Shown piece by piece: positions 59,101 to 64,000 of a stretch of DNA of 64,000 nucleotides. Source of the stretch: Galaxea fascicularis. Lineage: Eukaryota; Cnidaria; Anthozoa; Scleractinia; Euphylliidae. Under the pieces are notes generated by a model. That model was not told the DNA's origin and made no database searches. It saw only the letters and a program-made list of their open reading frames with translations. The translations under genes and the position numbers were made by a program. The number at the start of each line of letters is the position of its first letter. Positions within the stretch are counted from its first letter, which is position 1. The DNA lies in the NCBI GenBank assembly GCA_948470475.1, contig OX419337.1, forward strand, positions 5,162,708 to 5,226,707, written 5' to 3'.

Positions 59101-61354
59101 GCTCGACTGGGTCGTTATATACCACGGTGAGTTAGTAAGTAGATGAATACTCAGTTTTTTCAGTAACCTTCATGCGCTAACGCCGGTGCAAACAAGAAAA
59201 TTGTTTTCTTTTAAACTAAACGCTCTGTCATGTGAACAAGAACAAAACAGTATAGTCTGTTCATTCTCACAAGGCTCGCTTTGAGCTGTCGTAAAATGAT
59301 ATGTGTCAGATATAATTTTTTTTCCTGCGTTGCAGACTCTTTGACGGCACGTAGGAGTTATCGGGATACGGGAAAATTAAGTAAAATATATATATATAGG
59401 GAAACGGGATTTTTTTTTGGTGGGGCGGGGGGGGGGGGGAACCAACGGGACAAGGTGATATTTAAAAAAAAAAGGTGATATTCTGGCATTATAGAGATCA
59501 AGAGAGAGATCACCCTCTCTTGCAGGGATACAAAACACAGGAACTAGGCCAAAAATTAATGAAACGGAATACTCAGACCCTCTCCTTTCCCTTCCCCCTT
59601 CCTCAACGGAGACCGTGCATGCCAATCATACTAGAATTATACTAAGGAGTAATCTGTTTGATTGATTAACTCTTTTCCGTAGTCTCCTATTACGCGGGGT
59701 CACCGGTGACCCCGCCAGAAAAAAAATCCGCCAAAAATCGTGTTTTTTCCGATTTTCTCCAAATTTGGTACACTCAAAGTTGAGGAATTTACCCGCTTCC
59801 TGTGTGAATTTGCCTAGTATACGCGAAATCAGCTAAAAAATAACGATTTTTTTTTGTGTTGACCCGTTCCCGTACGTCCCTTTTGCTATGGGTCGTGAGA
59901 GACCCATAAGAAAAAAATTCCGCAAAAAATCGTGTTATTTCCGATTTTCGCCAAATTTGGCACACTCAAAGTTGAGGAATTTACCCAGTTCCTGTGCAAA
60001 TTTGCGTAGGATACGTCAAATCAGCTTATAAGACGATTTTTTTTTGTGTTGACCCGTTCCCGTACGTCCTTTTTGCTATGGGTCGTGAGAGACCCATAAG
60101 AAAAAAAAATTCTGCGAAAAATCGCGTTATTTCCGATCTTCGCCAAATTTGGCACACAGGAAGTAGAGAGATTTACCCAGTCCCTGTGCGAATTTGCGTA
60201 GGATACGTCAAATCAGCTTACATAACGAATCTTCTGCGTTTTCCCATTTCACCCTGGGAGAATTTGGCCTCGTCGGCGAAGAGAGTTCGAACGGTGAATT
60301 TGTCGACTAAAATGGTTTTAGAAATGATACTTGAAAGGGAAAAAGATCGCTTGGGGATGTAGAAGGATAAGGAAAGCGAACCAGACCAAGAACTGGAATG
60401 TGAGAGCGAAATTCAAGGTATGCGATGCGATTTAGTTTCGACCGCGTGGTTTCAAGCGCTACGAAATATCGTCTTGTAATGCGAGGAAATACTCTTCGCG
60501 TTGCTTTTATACGTTTGAATCCTCGCCAAGTTCATGAATTGTATCCGTAAATTCACATTTGAGGGCTCAAAGGTTGTTTCGGAGTGATTTTAGGTCAAAC
60601 AACGCGTTATTTAATTACAGACTCGTAATTCAATAGAGGTGTTGACAGATTGTGATTATGTTGCTATGGGGACAGAGAGGGGTCAGAGGGGGGTCAAAAA
60701 AAAATTCAAAATAATTCCGGCTCTGAACTTTTTCGGCCAAATTTTCAGGTCATTTTGCTTACAGAATAAGCTTCATTTCATCTTTCGACACCTTAGGACC
60801 ATATTACAACCCTTTGGAGAAATATTCATTTTTTCTCAAAAGTGATGAATAAATTATGCTAATTTGTCTCTTTCAGAATTTTTTTCTGAAATATTCTGGG
60901 CTTTCATGATAAGATATATTTTTTTCCAAAAAGCCCATTTTATACACTTTCAAATGAGATATTTTATTCCACATTGCTGTAAATACCTGCGGAGAAAAAA
61001 ATTTAACATGTGATACAGTCAAATTTGTCACTTTTTTTCATGTCCGGAAAAGAGTTAATTATTTTTAAGGCTACACTGCAGTCTGGGTATTGGACTGCTG
61101 TTAACTGCATGCAGGACCTTAAACCTCTATACACAGCTGAAAGATCGCAGCTATAAACCAGTTCTTCACTGTTTCTTTTTCAGGCTGATTTGTCCTTAGA
61201 CTGCGTCTTCAAGGAGATTTTTGAGACCAAGTTCAACTCTTACCAATCCAAACAATATCCGTCCTGGTATCTTGCCCTGACAAAACGTGGTCAAGCCAAA
61301 TTTGGCCCGAAAACTGCTCCTGGGCAGAGAGCTGTGAGCTTTTTAGCAAAGTGA
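56107..61354 (+). CDS. FGF family growth factor with complete core domain
   Basis: Exons 56107-56230, 59023-59126 (104 bp) and 61184-61354 join in phases 1 and 0 to give 132 residues. Exon 1 has RLTCRHGYYLRVTEDRVEG. The junction codon A|TT gives Ile, followed by SLEMSSVQVGEVILKGIE and KRYIAMSSTGSLYTT. Exon 3 has DCVFKEIFE, FNSYQS, WYLAL and the glycine box GQAKFGPKTAPGQRAVSFL. This is a textbook FGF trefoil, expected to bind FGF receptors and heparan sulfate. ATG 56107 (AAAGCATGG) was taken as the start because an in-frame TAG lies shortly upstream. TTTTACAG just before it could instead be an acceptor for an unseen 5' exon. No signal peptide is encoded from this ATG. A poly(A) signal AATAAA is at 61533-61538. 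Intron 2 hosts a piggyBac-like element and intron 1 a MITE. Confidence 0.9.
57303..57640. mobile_element. 338 bp MITE in FGF intron 1
   Basis: The left end CAATAGACCTTTTTACCGAT (continuing ACGGCGGCCAT) is repeated in reverse complement as ATGGCCGCCGTATCGG then TAAAAAGGTCTATTG at the right. There is no coding sequence. The target duplication is not clear. Confidence 0.8.
57641..57772. repeat. (ATC/TCG)n microsatellite
   Basis: Imperfect CAT, CGT and CCT triplets directly abut the right end of the MITE. Frames rich in Asp, Met or Ser in this stretch are repeat artefacts. Confidence 0.85.
59670..61054. mobile_element. piggyBac-like element with TTAA duplications in FGF intron 2
   Basis: TTAA at 59666-59669 precedes CTCTTTTCCG. 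CGGAAAAGAG precedes TTAA at 61055-61058. TTAA targets are diagnostic of piggyBac-type (and Kolobok-type) transposons. The interior holds three units of a roughly 190 bp tandem repeat and a short acidic, Lys-rich frame near 60310-60420 that might be a transposase N-terminal remnant. No DDD catalytic core is present, so it is non-autonomous. Confidence 0.8.
59690..60240 (+). repeat. Three ~190 bp tandem repeats inside the piggyBac-like element
   Basis: Each unit opens with a perfect or near-perfect hairpin (GGGGTCACCGGTGACCCC at 59696; GGGTCGTGAGAGACCC at 59890 and 60080), followed by a poly-A tract. Next come TTCCGATTTTCGCCAAATTT and GAGGAATTTACCC. The first two units close with GTGTTGACCCGTTCCCGTAC at 59856 and 60046, 190 bp apart. 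Confidence 0.85.
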
Positions 61355-61374
61355 TCTGACAGCCGATCTGACAT

Positions 61375-61480
61375 ATCCTCCTACGCAGACCTTCTTCATT
61401 TTGGTTTGTCACGCAATCTTTCCTCCGAACGTTTGGAAGGAAAGACTGCGTGACGAGTCAAAAGAAAGTCCGCGAGGGTA
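61375..61480. mobile_element. Small palindromic MITE in the FGF 3' flank
   Basis: GTCACGCAATCTTTCCTCC at 61408-61426 faces GGAAGGAAAGACTGCGTGAC at 61435-61454, and the stem extends outward imperfectly. It lies between the FGF stop codon and its poly(A) signal, so it is probably in the 3' UTR. Confidence 0.7.
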
Positions 61481-61489
61481 GATCTCACA

Positions 61490-61859
61490 TGGATATTCCA
61501 GAAGGTTATGATCTGCAAAATTTGCAGGAAAGAAATAAATTATAACATTTAGGCCACCTAATCAACCTGTGATTCAATTGGATTAGGTCGTTGAAATAAA
61601 GATAATACACAACTGTACAATATTAACGTTCGTTGTTCGAACCTTCTTAGGTTTTACTGATAAATCAGACCTCTGCGAGTCATTTTTCCAAAATAGAAAG
61701 TCATTTAAATGTACGCACATTGCCACGTACATTTATTTACTTTAAGGCCGCCCAGCTCAAACGGTATTTATCAATAATCCGCTGGCCATGTTCAATGCAG
61801 GCTCCAAGGGTACTCCATGGAATAGTACTCCGTGTTTTGTTCTCTCCCATCCTTGTGCA

Positions 61860-61893
<34 letters not shown>

Positions 61894-62914
61894 ACGAAAT
61901 TTTTTAAACGTTATCTCTTGGCGCAAAAAAAGCTTGTAACTTCTTATTTATGAGCCAGATTGATCTTGCGAAAAAAATTATAATTATTTAATCAAAACAC
62001 TGGCTAATTATAAGAAAGCGGCAACTGCTTCCATTTGTTATCTTGTCATCAGCTTTGTATTTTTAAAAACATCCGCCAGATTGTCTGAGAGATTTTTGCC
62101 GACCTCAGTGTTTGATAAACTGTTTGCCGGAGAGCAGGGCAATCCGATCTCAATGATTTTCCTCTTCATGTTGGGTTGGAGGATTTAGCGAGGATTTACC
62201 GACCTTTTTTCTTGAGGTTTTTATTAAATCAAATCTTTAGTCTATTCCGCCCTAATCTGAGAAGGCTGACGATTGTCATTCATTTTGCATGAGATTACAA
62301 GAGTCATTTTAACGGAGCAGCCTCCTCTGAAGTCTTGATGACTTGAATTCCTTGAGTTTTAAACAGTGCTCTCAAGTTATTTTGTTACCAAAGAGTGAGA
62401 TTTTTTATGGCATAGCTGTCTATTGCGACGCTTAAGGCACATTCTTTCTTGAAGGTGGAGGGGGAGGGGGGGTGTGGAGGGGGTGCTCCCCTTGAAGTAG
62501 CTAAGCGGCTAAGACGTGTTTTTCTTTATTCCGAGCGGATTTTCCACTGTTGGAAAGCGTTTGACGCATATCCAAAGGGAAAAAGTAGTGAACTGTTTCC
62601 AGAATGATGCTTCAGCAGTTTACCACCGAGTTGAAATAAAGTTACTTATTATTCACTCCCTGAAAATGAACTGTTTAATTCAAAAACCTTAAATGCGTGA
62701 GAAATAATAGTTTCAGCGTGAAAGCGTAAGATTGCATTCTTTTGCGTGAGTCTCACGCTCAATGCGTGAGGCTTGAGAGCTCTGCACTAAGAGGAGTTTT
62801 CGTTTTACTGAGGGAGACAGAAAATGAAATGTCTCGTTCTCGGAAATAAAAAGAGTCCGGGAAGGAATAGAAACGAGTCTCACAGGTAAGTACCCCGGCT
62901 GATAGACCTCATGT
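61490..62914. other. Intergenic; no gene seen
   Basis: It contains a G-rich tract at about 62455-62482. Short frames have no family resemblance. Confidence 0.5.
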
Positions 62915-63030
62915 ATTTCCATCTCTCAAACTGACTTCGAAGACTGTATACCGCTGGGCAGTTACACCATGGTTTGGTATGGGTGCTCACTCCACCGTGG
63001 GCTCAAAATGTCAGTTTGAGAGATGGAAAT
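62915..63030. mobile_element. 116 bp element with 21 bp terminal inverted repeats
   Basis: ATTTCCATCTCTCAAACTGA (plus C) at 62915-62935 is mirrored by GTCAGTTTGAGAGATGGAAA (plus T) at 63010-63030. It sits only 11 bp left of the long palindrome. Confidence 0.7.
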
Positions 63031-63041
63031 AAGTGCAAGCC

Positions 63042-63445
63042 CATTGCCTGATTTCATACCGTGAAGGACTAGGTACGAGTCTGTAAATTATGGGATTAGC
63101 AACTATTGATCCACATAGTCAGAAAGAGCACACCGAGATTCACAAAATCCCCAAGTTTGGTGTAAATCGGGCTAGTTTTGACTGAGATACAGGCATTTAA
63201 AAACGTAAAAAATTACAAAGAAATGTATGGAAATCCGGACAAAAGTCCGGATTTGTCCGGATTTCCATACATTTCTTTGTAATTTTTTACGTTTTTAAAT
63301 GCCTGTATCTCAGTCAAAACTAGCCCGATTTACACCAAACTTGGGGATTTTGTGAATCTCGGTGTGCTCTTTCTGACTATGTGGATCAATATCCCACAAT
63401 TTACAGACTAGTACCTAGTCCTTCACGGTATGAAATCAGGCAATG
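63042..63445. repeat. 404 bp near-perfect palindrome (foldback)
   Basis: CATTGCCTGATTTCATACCG at 63042 is mirrored by CGGTATGAAATCAGGCAATG ending at 63445. The two arms of about 200 bp are almost identical down to a minimal loop at AATCCGGAC/AAAA/GTCCGGATT. Differences are few: GATTAGCAACTATTGATCC against GGATCAATATCCC, GTACGAG against CTAGTAC, and an extra TTGTCCGGA repeat at the tip. It encodes nothing. The RNA or DNA strand would fold into a very long hairpin. Confidence 0.9.
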
Positions 63446-63518
63446 TAGTCTCGAGTCTCTAGATGAGGGACATGTAAGTGCCGCTGACAAAGGAGCACGC
63501 GGGAAGTTCAAAACAAAT

Positions 63519-63883
63519 ATGGCGGGGTTAGGGGTTGAACTGATCGAGTTTGTTCGGCCCTATCACAACGATGTGAACCTTTTTGTCACAAACATATCAA
63601 GACGACTAGACAAAGAAACTGTACAAGTAAGTGTTAAAAATTTGTCTTTGTTTTTGTCTCACAAACACCTCAACGGAAAACGATGTTCCCAAATTACATG
63701 GACATTTGTTGACCCAAAGCTCGCGTCGCGATCGATAAATTTTTTCAATTTTATTTCGTGTTTGATATATGTATGTTCCTATGCCGTTTCAATTCACTCA
63801 CCAGGTTAAGCTACTACAAATATTCTCACAGTATGCCTTGGTTTACGAGGTTCAAGTGTTCGATTCTTCCGATAATTCAGAAG
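63519..63883 (+). CDS. RRM protein resembling RDM1 (5' exons, continues past window)
   Basis: Exon 63519-63626 starts AAAATATGGCG and ends before GTAAGT. Exon 63805-63883 follows TTCACTCACCAG and ends before GTAATG. The joined start reads MAGLGVELIEFVRPY, then VNLFVTNISRRL (RRM beta-1/RNP2-like), LLQIFSQYALVYEVQVF (helix 1 and beta-2) and DSSDNSE. The order and spacing are those of an RRM. The beginning (ELIEF..P.., LFV, then FSQ.xLVY.VxVF) resembles RAD52 motif-containing protein 1, which acts in the DNA-damage response and binds nucleic acid. The rest lies to the right of the window, so identity is provisional. The start is 74 bp from the long palindrome. Confidence 0.65.
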
Positions 63884-64000
63884 GTAATGATTTAGTGTTA
63901 ATTAATTTAGTGTTCGCGTGCAACACAGTTCCTCTGTAATTCCCCCAGTTGAAACCAAATCAGCTAAACTACAGAATATCGGCTGTCACTTATTTTCATG

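Noticed and set aside
1..64000. CRISPR array, bacterial operon or phage
   Set aside because: There are no short regularly spaced direct repeats with unique spacers and no densely packed long frames. Gene structure is clearly eukaryotic.

Overview
The window is animal nuclear DNA, most likely from a stony coral (Scleractinia) or a close cnidarian relative. Three things point there. Its genes are split by GT/AG introns. It is crowded with small inverted-repeat elements. It also carries a tRNA-derived SINE (about 20.0-20.3 kb) whose box A/box B head and tail I recognise from coral genomes. Most open frames are noise. The real coding content had to be read as exons joined by splice sites and phase.

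Layout. (1) 1-2.9 kb: the last two exons of a fibroblast growth factor (FGF) gene on the plus strand, followed by triplet microsatellites and a foldback element. (2) 3-8.5 kb: a decayed LINE reverse transcriptase on the minus strand, a Harbinger-type MITE with a TTA target duplication, and little else. (3) 8.6-19.6 kb: an eight-exon gene for an ionotropic glutamate receptor-like channel. Its pore carries the potassium-channel filter TVGYGD, and the usual agonist-binding arginine is replaced. Its 4.5 kb third intron holds a 2.1 kb palindrome of transposase fragments and a transposon nested inside a MITE. (4) 20-26.5 kb: SINE and LINE debris with no gene I can support. (5) 26.5-31.8 kb: a second FGF block holding a dead plus-strand FGF copy and an intact, divergent minus-strand FGF gene, tail to tail. 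(6) 32.3-33.0 kb: a Ty3/gypsy protease/RT fragment. (7) 33.7-54.5 kb: nine head-to-tail copies of a 2.3 kb non-coding unit, interrupted by one 200-N assembly gap. (8) 55.7-61.4 kb: a third FGF gene with a complete core domain in three exons. A piggyBac-like element with TTAA duplications sits in its second intron. (9) 62.9-64 kb: a long near-perfect palindrome ending 74 bp before the first exons of an RRM gene resembling RDM1.

The FGF loci are paralogues. All have the same intron phases (1, then 0) and, in the intact copies, a central exon of exactly 104 bp. Non-coding sequence around 26.5-28 kb matches 55.7-57.2 kb, and 28.2-31.8 kb matches 1-2.9 kb. This is a local FGF cluster formed by segmental duplication. 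The two paralogous blocks have decayed in complementary ways: block A kept the plus-strand gene and lost the minus-strand one, and block B did the opposite.

No CRISPR, bacterial operon, rRNA or functional tRNA gene was seen.
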